Origin: a virus
DNA: 64,000 nucleotides
Virus record (IMG/VR): IMGVR_UViG_3300046373_000039
Coordinates: 1-64,000 of that record
Direction: 5' to 3' (one strand)
In this document: positions 26,937 to 34,064 of the stretch, in pieces
Layout of the letters: each line of letters starts with the position of its first letter
Position numbering within the stretch: the stretch's first letter is position 1
The notes under the pieces: model-generated
Told to the model about the DNA's origin: nothing
The model's database searches: none
What the model saw: the letters and a program-made list of their open reading frames with translations, nothing else
Program-made: the position numbers and the translations under genes

Positions 26937-27066
26937 AATTTTAAATAATGGTGAACCTTTTCCTCTTAATTTTAATAAGATTGATGAAATTATTATTTGT
27001 CATGGTGCTGTTCAATGTTTTCGAAGTGGAAGCTGTTATGCCACATATTCATTGAGTATGTTTTAA
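26926..27066 (+). CDS. Small hypothetical protein (46 aa)
   Basis: ATG at 26926 with AAGGAGAG upstream, overlapping the previous gene; TAA at 27066. Product MKTEILNNGEPFPLNFNKID followed by EIIICHGAVQCFRSGSCYAT. Three cysteines. Function unknown. Confidence 0.5.
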   Translation: MKTEILNNGEPFPLNFNKIDEIIICHGAVQCFRSGSCYATYSLSMF

Positions 27067-27141
27067 GAAGACAGTACACAAACAATTTCTATTAAAGATG
27101 AGGAGTGATTGGTTTGAAACATTTGATCATTGTTGGTAAAG

Positions 27142-27612
27142 ATGACAGCAACAACTGAACGAGTATGTAAAAATTGTGAAGTTATTTTTACTAGGGTAGT
27201 CAGAGCCGCACAGTTGTTTTGTTCGGCTGATTGTAGGAAGAAATATTGGAACAAACAGTGTTCAGACTCCAGCCACAAATGGCACAAAAACAATCCAGAA
27301 AGAGTGATGTTACGATCAGCTAAACATAGAGCTAAGAAACAAGGGGTGGCTTTTGATTTGGTCTTAGGGGATATCGTAATACCGGAATATTGTCCTGTGC
27401 TAGGCATCAAACTAGAATGTAATGCAGGTAATGGAGGAGCTAAACAGAACTCACCATCTCTGGATAGAATAGTCCCCGCTCTAGGTTATGTGAAAGGTAA
27501 TATTCAGGTTATGAGTCATTTAGCAAATGTAATGAAACACGATGCAAACCCTGAGCAACTTCTTAATTTCGCTGCTTGGGTTATTGAAACTTACCGAGGA
27601 GAAACAAATTGA
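27142..27612 (+). CDS. HNH-type homing endonuclease (156 aa)
   Basis: Start at ATG 27142; a TTG at 27130 is possible. Zinc ribbon with CKNC near residue 10 and CSADCRKKYW near 33, a basic linker (NNPERVMLRSAKHRAKKQG), then ILGDIVIPEYCPVLGIKLE-like and SPSLDRIVPALGYVKGNIQV, the S-L-D-R-I ... GYVKGN-I-x-V-M-S core of phage free-standing endonucleases. Inserted just before the metallophosphoesterase, whose TTG start overlaps its stop. A 14-codon TTG ORF with a good ribosome binding site (from 27114) precedes it and may be a remnant of the interrupted gene start. Confidence 0.85.
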   Translation: MTATTERVCKNCEVIFTRVVRAAQLFCSADCRKKYWNKQCSDSSHKWHKNNPERVMLRSAKHRAKKQGVAFDLVLGDIVIPEYCPVLGIKLECNAGNGGAKQNSPSLDRIVPALGYVKGNIQVMSHLANVMKHDANPEQLLNFAAWVIETYRGETN

Positions 27613-28385
27613 GTTCACGTATTTTAGTAATTCCAGACGCACAAGTAAAAGACGGCGTAGACATCGAACACCTGAAGTGGTGTGGAGAATATCTTGTAGA
27701 AAAGAAGCCGGACACAGTTGTTTGTTTAGGCGATTTCTGGGATTTTGAGAGCCTTTCTTTCTACGACAAAGGGACTCTTTCTTTTGAAGGTCGCCGCCTT
27801 AAGAAAGATATTGATGTTGGTAAAGAAGCAATGGAATTGATGCTTAAGCCGCTTAAAGATCTACAAGAGCGTCAACGGGCGAATAAAAAGAAGGTTTATG
27901 AACCACGGCTTGTTTTCACTCTTGGTAATCACTGTGAACGATTGATGCGAGTTCCTAAAAGCTCTCCTGAGTTTGCTGGTTTTATTGGCTATGAATTGCT
28001 AGACTTAGAACGTCATGGTTGGGAAGTTTATGACTTCCTCCTTCCAGTCGAAATTGAAGGTATTTACTTTGTTCACTTCTTGGCTAACCCAATGACTGGT
28101 AAGCCTTATGGTGGTACAGCAACGAGCATGCTGAAGAACGTTGGTAAGAGCTTTGTTCAAGGTCATAAACAAACTTTAGATATTGCTGTACGACCTACGA
28201 TTGATGGTAAGATGCAGATTGGCATCATTGCCGGTGCGTTCTATCAACACGAAGAAGCCTACAAGGGTTATACCGGAAATAATCACTGGAGGGGTATGGT
28301 TATGCTAAATAATGCTAAGGATGGTTATGCTGATCCATGTTTTATTTCGATTGACTACCTTAAAAAGAAATACGGGAATAAATAA
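27609..28385 (+). CDS. Calcineurin-like metallophosphoesterase (258 aa)
   Basis: TTG at 27609 with GAGGAG upstream, overlapping the HNH stop. Metal-binding motifs appear in order: IPDAQVKDG (residues 8-16, in place of DxH), CLGDFWDFES (39-48, GDxxD), and LGNHCERL (103-110, GNHE-like). Later residues GHKQTL and GAFYQ may complete the site. The family cleaves phosphomonoesters or phosphodiesters with two metals; in phage some are protein or nucleotide phosphatases or nucleases. The substrate cannot be told. Confidence 0.75.
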   Translation: MSSRILVIPDAQVKDGVDIEHLKWCGEYLVEKKPDTVVCLGDFWDFESLSFYDKGTLSFEGRRLKKDIDVGKEAMELMLKPLKDLQERQRANKKKVYEPRLVFTLGNHCERLMRVPKSSPEFAGFIGYELLDLERHGWEVYDFLLPVEIEGIYFVHFLANPMTGKPYGGTATSMLKNVGKSFVQGHKQTLDIAVRPTIDGKMQIGIIAGAFYQHEEAYKGYTGNNHWRGMVMLNNAKDGYADPCFISIDYLKKKYGNK

Positions 28386-28386
28386 A

Positions 28387-28650
28387 ATGGAAAACTATGT
28401 ACTATATCACCCAAAAGACGCAGTTACCTTTACGCTAGCTCAGTCTGAAGACTACCTGCGACTACAGCATGAACTTGAAACCAAAGGATGTGAATACGAA
28501 GTCAAAGAGTGGGGCCGTACATTCGACCAAGTAAACTGTGAATATGTGCCAACAATCCGTGTATACGAAGATGAGCGGTTTGTAGACTATACTGCGAATT
28601 ACTTCAACACTTTTGATAAGATTAAAGCTGGACATTTCAAGGAGATTTAA
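28387..28650 (+). CDS. Hypothetical protein (87 aa)
   Basis: Start chosen at ATG 28387 (MENYVLYHPKDAVTFTLAQS). Alpha-beta with a clear strand-helix-strand start, an acidic and aromatic middle (EDYLRLQHELETKGCEYEVK) and a C-terminal FNTFDKIKAGHFKEI. No family recognised. It is located between the phosphoesterase and a coiled-coil gene. Confidence 0.65.
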   Translation: MENYVLYHPKDAVTFTLAQSEDYLRLQHELETKGCEYEVKEWGRTFDQVNCEYVPTIRVYEDERFVDYTANYFNTFDKIKAGHFKEI

Positions 28651-28651
28651 A

Positions 28652-28822
28652 ATAGAAAATTTCCGTTTGATAAACACTGTCAACGGTTTAAGTGATGAGG
28701 TTGACAGACTGACTAAAGAACTGTACACTCTTAGACAGCAACAAGAGAATATGCTCGACCAAATACAGAAATTGAAGAATATTGCTAAACAGAATGAGGA
28801 GAGGGTTGATGGAAGAAGCTAA
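28652..28822 (+). CDS. Coiled-coil protein with apparent AUA start (56 aa)
   Basis: A strong AAGGAG sits 7 nt upstream of ATA at 28652; no ATG, GTG or TTG lies at suitable distance (the nearest TTG, 28670, is about 20 nt too far). The frame is open for 56 codons and is typical coiled coil (LSDEVDRLTKELYTLRQQQE, MLDQIQKLKNIAKQNEERV). Either AUA starts translation, or an ATG was mutated, or the TTG is used. Confidence 0.5.
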   Translation: MENFRLINTVNGLSDEVDRLTKELYTLRQQQENMLDQIQKLKNIAKQNEERVDGRS

Positions 28823-29237
28823 GAAGTTTCGTGTAAGAGATGATATTTTGGTAAGTTATTATCTAGAGCCTGTTTCAAATGATGATACTCATGTAGTTTG
28901 GTGGATTGAGGATGATGGTACAAGAGAGTCAACCAAGTATCGAGCAGACGCCATTGAGAAGCATTTTGCAGATGGTACATTCAAGTTTGTTGATGTAAAA
29001 CCACAGGATATTCAAGGAACTCACACTTCAGCCCTAGACAAACAAGTAAGTGGTAATCACTATAAAGATTGCGGTATTCAACCAATTGAATATATTCACG
29101 CAAATGGTTTGAACTACTTCGAAGGTAATGCTGTAAAGTACATCACACGTCATCGTAAAAAGAATGGTAAGGCTGATATTGAGAAGGCCATTCATTATCT
29201 TGAACTTTTACTTGAGATGGAGTATAAAGAACAATGA
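28809..29237 (+). CDS. DUF3310-containing protein (142 aa)
   Basis: ATG at 28809 with GAGGAGAGG upstream. The N-terminal half is a beta-rich domain (RVRDDILVSYYLEPVSNDDT). The C-terminal 60 residues carry the DUF3310 signature (SGNHYKDCGIQPIEYIHANG, then YFEGNAVKYITRHRKKNGKA followed by DIEKAIHYLELLLE). In T7, gp1.7 carries a related domain and acts as a nucleotide kinase. Whether this protein has that activity is unknown. It fits the nucleotide block with DUF1937, ThyX and NrdAB. Confidence 0.8.
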   Translation: MEEAKKFRVRDDILVSYYLEPVSNDDTHVVWWIEDDGTRESTKYRADAIEKHFADGTFKFVDVKPQDIQGTHTSALDKQVSGNHYKDCGIQPIEYIHANGLNYFEGNAVKYITRHRKKNGKADIEKAIHYLELLLEMEYKEQ

Positions 29238-29557
29238 TCTATTTAGCCTCCCCATACAGCTACAAAGCTGATGCAGAACTTATGCATCTTCGATATGAAC
29301 AAGCTCTTGCCAAGACAGCAGAGCTTACGCTACAAGGTTTGGCAGTATTTAGCCCAATCGTGTCTAGCCACCAACTGTCCCTAGCTCATGAAATGCCCAC
29401 AACTTGGGACTTCTGGAAAACTGTAGATTATAAATTTCTAGATGCCTCTAGTGAATTATATGTTCTTATGCTAGACTGCTGGGATAAGAGTGCAGGAGTT
29501 ACAGCAGAAATTCAATATGCAAAAGAGATTGGGTTGCCAATTACTTATATTGTTTAA
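29234..29557 (+). CDS. DUF1937 / deoxyribosyltransferase-like protein (107 aa)
   Basis: The ATG at 29234 overlaps the preceding TGA. It begins with YLASPYSYKADAELMHLRYE and continues through SPIVSSHQL and YVLMLDCWDKSAGVTAEIQY to the end. This is the DUF1937 pattern, part of the nucleoside 2-deoxyribosyltransferase-like fold (ASPY start, an S-x-G-V-x-x-E-I-x-x-A helix). A role in nucleotide metabolism is likely from fold and neighbours; the reaction is unproven. Confidence 0.75.
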   Translation: MIYLASPYSYKADAELMHLRYEQALAKTAELTLQGLAVFSPIVSSHQLSLAHEMPTTWDFWKTVDYKFLDASSELYVLMLDCWDKSAGVTAEIQYAKEIGLPITYIV

Positions 29558-29568
29558 GGAGAAAAGAA

Positions 29569-29700
29569 TTGAAGTTTGACAAAAATGATCTATACTTGAT
29601 CAAGGATTACCTAGAGGGGTTGCTTGAAGAATATGTTCTAGATGATCCAGATACAATGAAACGTGCTATTGAAGTTATTGATAAACTGATTAAGGCTTGA
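29569..29700 (+). CDS. Small hypothetical protein, TTG start (43 aa)
   Basis: TTG at 29569 with AAGGAGAA 8 nt upstream; TGA at 29700. Acidic helical (FDKNDLYLIKDYLEGLLEEY, PDTMKRAIEVIDKLIK). The DxxLIxxYLxxxLE pattern is known to me only as a generic small phage helical protein. Confidence 0.55.
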   Translation: MKFDKNDLYLIKDYLEGLLEEYVLDDPDTMKRAIEVIDKLIKA

Positions 29701-29702
29701 AT

Positions 29703-29858
29703 ATGACTAAGCCCACAATGAACTGGAAGATTGACGTAAGAACAAAAGAATATTATAATGAATTAGTTGCTACAGGGTTAGCTTGGGAACTTTATAAAGA
29801 TCTTCCACTGACTTGGGAAGAGTGTTTGGAAGAATTGGAGGAGAGTGAGGATGACTAA
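29703..29858 (+). CDS. Small acidic protein (51 aa)
   Basis: ATG at 29703; TAA at 29858 overlaps the thyX start region. Trp-containing, acidic C-terminus (LTWEECLEELEESEDD). Its last codons contain the GGAGGAG ribosome binding site of thyX. No family recognised. Confidence 0.5.
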   Translation: MTKPTMNWKIDVRTKEYYNELVATGLAWELYKDLPLTWEECLEELEESEDD

Positions 29859-30720
29859 ACCAAGTGCCAAAGTAGTTGCAGACAGTTCTTTTTCAAACAG
29901 TCGTCTGATAACCCTAGAGATTGAGCTTCACCGTTTCGTACTTCCTGAGTTTAATACTCATCGAAGTATTAGTCGTAATTTCCAAAGTTCTCGTGCTGTC
30001 CCAGTTAAACAAATGATTGAACAAGTTCGTAGCAATCCTGCAATGCCTGTACATTGGGGGTTGAATGAAGCTGGGATGGTTGCGAGCCAAGAGCTAGGTT
30101 ATGGAGTGAAACAAGCTGTAGAGTTTCTGTGGGGCAAAGCAGCAATAGAAGCCGTAGATACTGCTGAAAGAATGGAAGCTCTTGGATCACATAAACAAGT
30201 TGTCAATCGAATTCTTGAGCCATTCATGTGGACTAAGGGAGTGGCTACAGCAACTTATAAAGACTGGCAAGCATTCTTAAAGCTTAGGTTACATAAAGAT
30301 GCACAACCCGAAATTAAAGCTTTAGCTGTACAGATTGACAAAGTTATTAAAGAGAGTAGTATTGCAGAGCTTGGAGACAGAGATTGGCACATGCCTTACT
30401 TTGGAGATGGTTATTGGCTAGAGGGTTGCGGTATCCCTCTTAAAGATGCCTTGATGATTTCTTCTAGTTGCTGTGGTCAGGTCAGCTACCGTAAACTAGA
30501 TGAAAGTTTAGACAAAGCTAAGAAGATTTATGGTATGCTTAATCTACCAGAGAATGGGAACTATAAAGAAGATCCTCCACACTTTAGCCCTACAGAACAC
30601 CAAGCTCGTGCGAGGAATGGAGATTTTGAGATGAGTGGTAATTTTCATTCAGAAGATTCTTGGCTGCAATACCGTAAGATTTTAGAAAGTGGTTATGAAT
30701 ACCAGATTGAGGAGAAATAA
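29851..30720 (+). CDS. thyX: Flavin-dependent thymidylate synthase ThyX (289 aa)
   Basis: Start chosen at ATG 29851 with GGAGGAG upstream; a GTG at 29845 also fits. The ThyX signature RHRX7S is present as THRSISRNFQSSR (T36-R48): the first Arg is Thr, the rest (H37, R38, S46, S47, R48) is kept. ThyX methylates dUMP to dTMP using methylene-tetrahydrofolate and FAD, unlike classical ThyA. The C-terminus ends with a substrate-loop-like region (PTEHQARARNGDFEMSGNFH). Length is slightly above the usual 220-280. It supplies dTMP beside ribonucleotide reductase genes. Confidence 0.9.
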   Translation: MTKPSAKVVADSSFSNSRLITLEIELHRFVLPEFNTHRSISRNFQSSRAVPVKQMIEQVRSNPAMPVHWGLNEAGMVASQELGYGVKQAVEFLWGKAAIEAVDTAERMEALGSHKQVVNRILEPFMWTKGVATATYKDWQAFLKLRLHKDAQPEIKALAVQIDKVIKESSIAELGDRDWHMPYFGDGYWLEGCGIPLKDALMISSSCCGQVSYRKLDESLDKAKKIYGMLNLPENGNYKEDPPHFSPTEHQARARNGDFEMSGNFHSEDSWLQYRKILESGYEYQIEEK

Positions 30721-30721
30721 A

Positions 30722-30913
30722 ATGATTATTGAACGTGATGACTACAACGTATCATCTTGGATTGCAGACTTGATCAACATCCTAAAGAAACGTGGCTTCC
30801 TCATGAAGAAAGAGGATGCTTGGCTAGTTGTACAAGAAAACATTGTAGAGTTTATTGAGTTGTATGAGGGTGGCAGTTCACCACAAGAAGCTTTTGAGGA
30901 GTACACAGAGTGA
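30722..30913 (+). CDS. Hypothetical helical protein (63 aa)
   Basis: Start chosen at ATG 30722 with GAGGAG 8 nt upstream. Helical (VSSWIADLINILKKRGFLMK, AWLVVQENIVEFIELY) with a short acidic end. No family recognised. Confidence 0.65.
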   Translation: MIIERDDYNVSSWIADLINILKKRGFLMKKEDAWLVVQENIVEFIELYEGGSSPQEAFEEYTE

Positions 30914-31278
30914 TTGGATACAGCCTAAGTTTGTCAGACATGCTTCTTGTGCAAGGCTTTAAAGAAGCCTTTGGTAATAACGATCAAGAACTAATTAAAC
31001 AATATCTTTACGATAACGGCTTAGACTCCTCACTAGGACTGGATGAGGTAGTTTGTGAACATCGTAATCTTCGTGGACAAGTTGTTAATTGTCTTCGATG
31101 GGAAGCCCACGAGAGGAATGATAGTGGTTGGATGTCTAGTGAGGGTTGTTCGTGGGAGAACAAGGTAGAACACTCAAGCTTGGACATGCGTATTCAACTA
31201 AAGACAATGGGTAAGATGCTTAATACAGGTGATTTTTGTGAGTATGCTCAGAAGCATGGGATTCAGTCAGATAATTAA
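30910..31278 (+). CDS. Hypothetical protein (122 aa)
   Basis: GTG at 30910 overlaps the preceding TGA and has GGAG 8 nt upstream. Acidic, with repeated hydrophobic helices at the start (SLSLSDMLLVQGFKEAFGNN) and a middle with Cys and Arg (VCEHRNLRGQVVNCLRWEAH). It lies between thyX and nrdB, so a link to nucleotide metabolism is possible. I do not recognise the family. Confidence 0.65.
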   Translation: MIGYSLSLSDMLLVQGFKEAFGNNDQELIKQYLYDNGLDSSLGLDEVVCEHRNLRGQVVNCLRWEAHERNDSGWMSSEGCSWENKVEHSSLDMRIQLKTMGKMLNTGDFCEYAQKHGIQSDN

Positions 31279-31287
31279 TAAGGAGAT

Positions 31288-32274
31288 ATGATGCTAACGC
31301 GAATTCAAACGCCTAAGACAGAGTTTACAGTTGACTATCCAGAGGCTTGCGAATTTACTGACCAACAAGCTGCGGTCTTCTGGCCGCACTTTGAAGTAAA
31401 AGTGCATAAGGATAAGCAAGACATTCTGGTAAACATGACACCAGCAGAACGACATGGTACAATCACAACACTCAAACTGTTTACTAAGTACGAACAGATT
31501 ATCGGAGATGAGTTCTGGCTTGGTTTTGTCTTTAACAAATTTCCACGTGCTGCTGATATTCAACCTATGGCTGCTATGTTTGGTGCAATGGAATTGGCAG
31601 TACATGGTAAATTCTACAGTACATTGAACGAAGAGCTCGGTCTTGCTACAGATTCATTCTATAATGAGTATCTTGAGGATGAAGACCTTAAAGCTCGTGT
31701 AGAATTTTTGGAAGAAAGTATTGGTAATAAAGATGACTTGCGGGCTCTAGGTTCTTTTACCTTCGGGGAGGGGGCTATTCTCTACTCTAGTTTTGCTTTC
31801 CTAAAGCACTTTCAGAGTCAAGGTAAGAATAAGCTTCTGAACGTTGTGAGTGGTATTAATTTCTCTGCCCGCGATGAGAATCTTCACTCTGAAGCAGCAG
31901 CTTGGTTATTCCGTACACTACTTAAAGAAAAGAAAGATGCAGGTTTGATTGACAATGTATTTGAAGAAGAATTGAAGAAAGATATTTACCTTGCTGCTGA
32001 AACAGTAATGGAACATGAGAAAGCAATTATTGGTAAGATCTTTGAGAAGGGTCGTATTGAGGGGATTACAGATAAGCAACTTGAACACTTTGCTCAGAGC
32101 CGTATCAACCTATGTCTCCGTAATCTAGGTTATGAGAATCTGTACAAAGTTGAGTACAACCCAGTTGCGGATTGGTTTTACAAAGGTATTAATGGTTACA
32201 GTTCTATTGACTTTTTTAACAGCCAAGGCAACCAATACCAACGAGATTGGGATTCTGAAGGATTTAAATTTTAA
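31288..32274 (+). CDS. nrdB: Ribonucleotide reductase small subunit NrdB (328 aa)
   Basis: ATG at 31288 (or 31291) with AAGGAGAT upstream. Ferritin-like R2 ligands are visible: a GDEFW acidic pair near 74-75, E102 and H106 in MELAVHGKFY, E161 in FGEGAILYSSF, and E197/H200 in ARDENLH. Tyr110, four residues after H106, is the expected radical tyrosine. The first ligand pair is spaced ExxxH, where the textbook class Ia pattern is ExxH. With NrdA it makes dNDPs or dNTPs for phage DNA. The gene order nrdB then nrdA is the reverse of E. coli. Confidence 0.9.
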   Translation: MMLTRIQTPKTEFTVDYPEACEFTDQQAAVFWPHFEVKVHKDKQDILVNMTPAERHGTITTLKLFTKYEQIIGDEFWLGFVFNKFPRAADIQPMAAMFGAMELAVHGKFYSTLNEELGLATDSFYNEYLEDEDLKARVEFLEESIGNKDDLRALGSFTFGEGAILYSSFAFLKHFQSQGKNKLLNVVSGINFSARDENLHSEAAAWLFRTLLKEKKDAGLIDNVFEEELKKDIYLAAETVMEHEKAIIGKIFEKGRIEGITDKQLEHFAQSRINLCLRNLGYENLYKVEYNPVADWFYKGINGYSSIDFFNSQGNQYQRDWDSEGFKF

Positions 32275-32284
32275 GGGGAATTAA

Positions 32285-33979
32285 GTGACAAATAGTTATC
32301 GTGCATTAAGTGATGAACGTAAGAAGTTGCAAGAAGACGGTTTGATGCCTGCACATTGGTCTACAGGCTCTTGGCAGTTGTTTAAGAACAAATATCTGTA
32401 TCAAGCTGCAAACCCAAAGGAACAGTATCAACGTATCGCTGCAACTCTTGCTGTACATACACCTGATCCAGCTTTGTGGAAAGAGAAGTTCTTTGATATT
32501 ATGTGGAAAGGCTGGCTAAGTCCTTCGACTCCGATCCTAGCTAATACTGGGACTAATCGTGGTTTGCCCGTTAGTTGCGCTGGTAGTTATATCCCAGACA
32601 GTATCGATGGTATCTATAAAGCAAAGCATGAAACTGCAATGCTAACTAAGATGGGTTTCGGTACTGCTGGTTATCTAGGTGATATCCGTCCACGGGGTTC
32701 TGTTATCAGTGTAGGAGGCAAAAGTACGGGGGTTTTACAGGTCATTGAGGGCTTCCAAGATGATATGGAGTACGTAGCTCAAGGTACAGCAAGACGTGGT
32801 TCTTGGGCTGGTTATCTCCCAATGGATCACGGAGATTTTGATGAAGTTTGTACCTATCTTGAGCAACATCCAGACGGTAATAACATTGGTTGGAATATCT
32901 CAGATGAGTTTATTCAAAAGCTTGAAGATAAAGACCCTGAAGCTATTCGTCGATATGGTAAAGCCCTAAAGACTAAGATGGTCAGTGGTAAAGGATACTT
33001 CTTCTTTCCAGGAAAAGCGGAACGTAAACGCCCTCAGTGGTATGTAGATCAGAACCTTGATGTGAAGGCTGCACAGCTCTGTAATGAAATCATGCTTCAC
33101 TCAAGCAAAGACTACACTTATACTTGTGTTCTAGCTTCAATGAATGATGAATTGTTTGATGAATGGCAAGGAACGGATGCAGTCTTCACAGCTATTGTCT
33201 TTCTTGATGCCGTATGTCAGGAATTCATTGAAAGAGCTAAGAATATTCCGGGGCTTGAGAAAGCTGTTGCATTCACAAAGAACAGTCGTGCTCTAGGCTT
33301 GGGTCAATGCGGCCTACATTCTTACATGCAAAAGAAGATGGTTGCATTTGAAAGCTTTGAAGCTCATATGGTTAACAACAAGATTGCTAAGTACGTCCAA
33401 GAGGAAGCAATTAAAGCTTCTGAATGGTTGGCAAGTGTTTGGGGTGAACCAAAGTGGATGAAGGGTTACGGTCGTGCCAATACTCACTTGATTGCAATTG
33501 CACCAACAAAATCTACTGCGTTGATTATGGGTGGTGTTAGTGAGGGTATTAGTCCTGATACTGCTATGGTTTACACACAAAAAAGTGCTGGTGGTGAAGT
33601 TGACCGAGTTAACCCATATCTTCTGAAATTGATGAAAGAAAAAGGAGTGTTTAGTAAGAAAAATGTAGAAGATATTCGTGATAAGATGGGCAGTGTGCAG
33701 CATGTTGATTGGCTGACTGATGAAGAAAAGCTTGTATTCCGTACAGCCTTTGAAATCAATCAACACACAATCTTGCGGTTAGCTGCTGCTCGTGGTAAGT
33801 TCATGGATCAATGGCAATCGTTGAATTTGTTCTTCGCTGCTGGTGAAGATGAGTCCTACATCAATGACGTACACAAGGCTGCATTCCTAGACCCTAACAT
33901 TCTTGGTTTGTATTATGTGTATAGCATGGCAGGGGTACAAGCTTCAAGTGATAAAGATGAATGTTTAGCTTGCCAGTAA
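32285..33979 (+). CDS. nrdA: Ribonucleotide reductase large subunit NrdA (564 aa)
   Basis: GTG at 32285 with AAGGGG upstream. Catalytic features: C98 in SCAGSYIPDS (redox Cys), C266 in QLCNEI (thiyl Cys with E268), C281 in CVLASMN (second redox Cys), the LYYVYSM tyrosine pair near the end, and C560/C563 in ECLACQ (C-terminal shuttle). The chain is shorter than E. coli NrdA (761) because the ATP-cone regulatory domain at the N-terminus is absent. The Asn normally just before LC (NLCxEI) is Gln here. Forms the active tetramer with NrdB. Confidence 0.9.
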   Translation: MTNSYRALSDERKKLQEDGLMPAHWSTGSWQLFKNKYLYQAANPKEQYQRIAATLAVHTPDPALWKEKFFDIMWKGWLSPSTPILANTGTNRGLPVSCAGSYIPDSIDGIYKAKHETAMLTKMGFGTAGYLGDIRPRGSVISVGGKSTGVLQVIEGFQDDMEYVAQGTARRGSWAGYLPMDHGDFDEVCTYLEQHPDGNNIGWNISDEFIQKLEDKDPEAIRRYGKALKTKMVSGKGYFFFPGKAERKRPQWYVDQNLDVKAAQLCNEIMLHSSKDYTYTCVLASMNDELFDEWQGTDAVFTAIVFLDAVCQEFIERAKNIPGLEKAVAFTKNSRALGLGQCGLHSYMQKKMVAFESFEAHMVNNKIAKYVQEEAIKASEWLASVWGEPKWMKGYGRANTHLIAIAPTKSTALIMGGVSEGISPDTAMVYTQKSAGGEVDRVNPYLLKLMKEKGVFSKKNVEDIRDKMGSVQHVDWLTDEEKLVFRTAFEINQHTILRLAAARGKFMDQWQSLNLFFAAGEDESYINDVHKAAFLDPNILGLYYVYSMAGVQASSDKDECLACQ

Positions 33980-33987
33980 AGAAAAGC

Positions 33988-34015
33988 TTGACAATATAAT
34001 CTGATGTGCTATATT
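33988..34015 (+). promoter_or_regulatory. Promoter-like sequence after nrdA
   Basis: TTGACA (33988-33993), 16-nt spacer, TATATT (34010-34015). Its start site would fall inside the terminator hairpin that follows. Confidence 0.4.
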
Positions 34016-34051
34016 GGCCTTATGCTCTTCGGGGTGTAGGGCCTTTTCTTT
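34016..34051 (+). terminator. Terminator hairpin with TTCG loop
   Basis: GGCC (34016-34019) pairs with GGCC (34040-34043); an inner stem closes on a C(TTCG)G tetraloop (34027-34032). The stem is followed by TTTTCTTT. It ends the nrdBA unit or attenuates transcription into the next gene. Confidence 0.7.
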
Positions 34052-34064
34052 ATGGAGAATTAAA

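Noticed and set aside
27114-27158. 14-codon TTG ORF before the HNH gene at 27142
   Set aside because: It has a good ribosome binding site but is too short to call; perhaps a remnant of an interrupted gene start, mentioned under the HNH gene only.
33314-33766. Leftward ORF of 150 codons inside nrdA
   Set aside because: Antisense to the clearly coding C-terminal half of nrdA; composition typical of a mirror frame.
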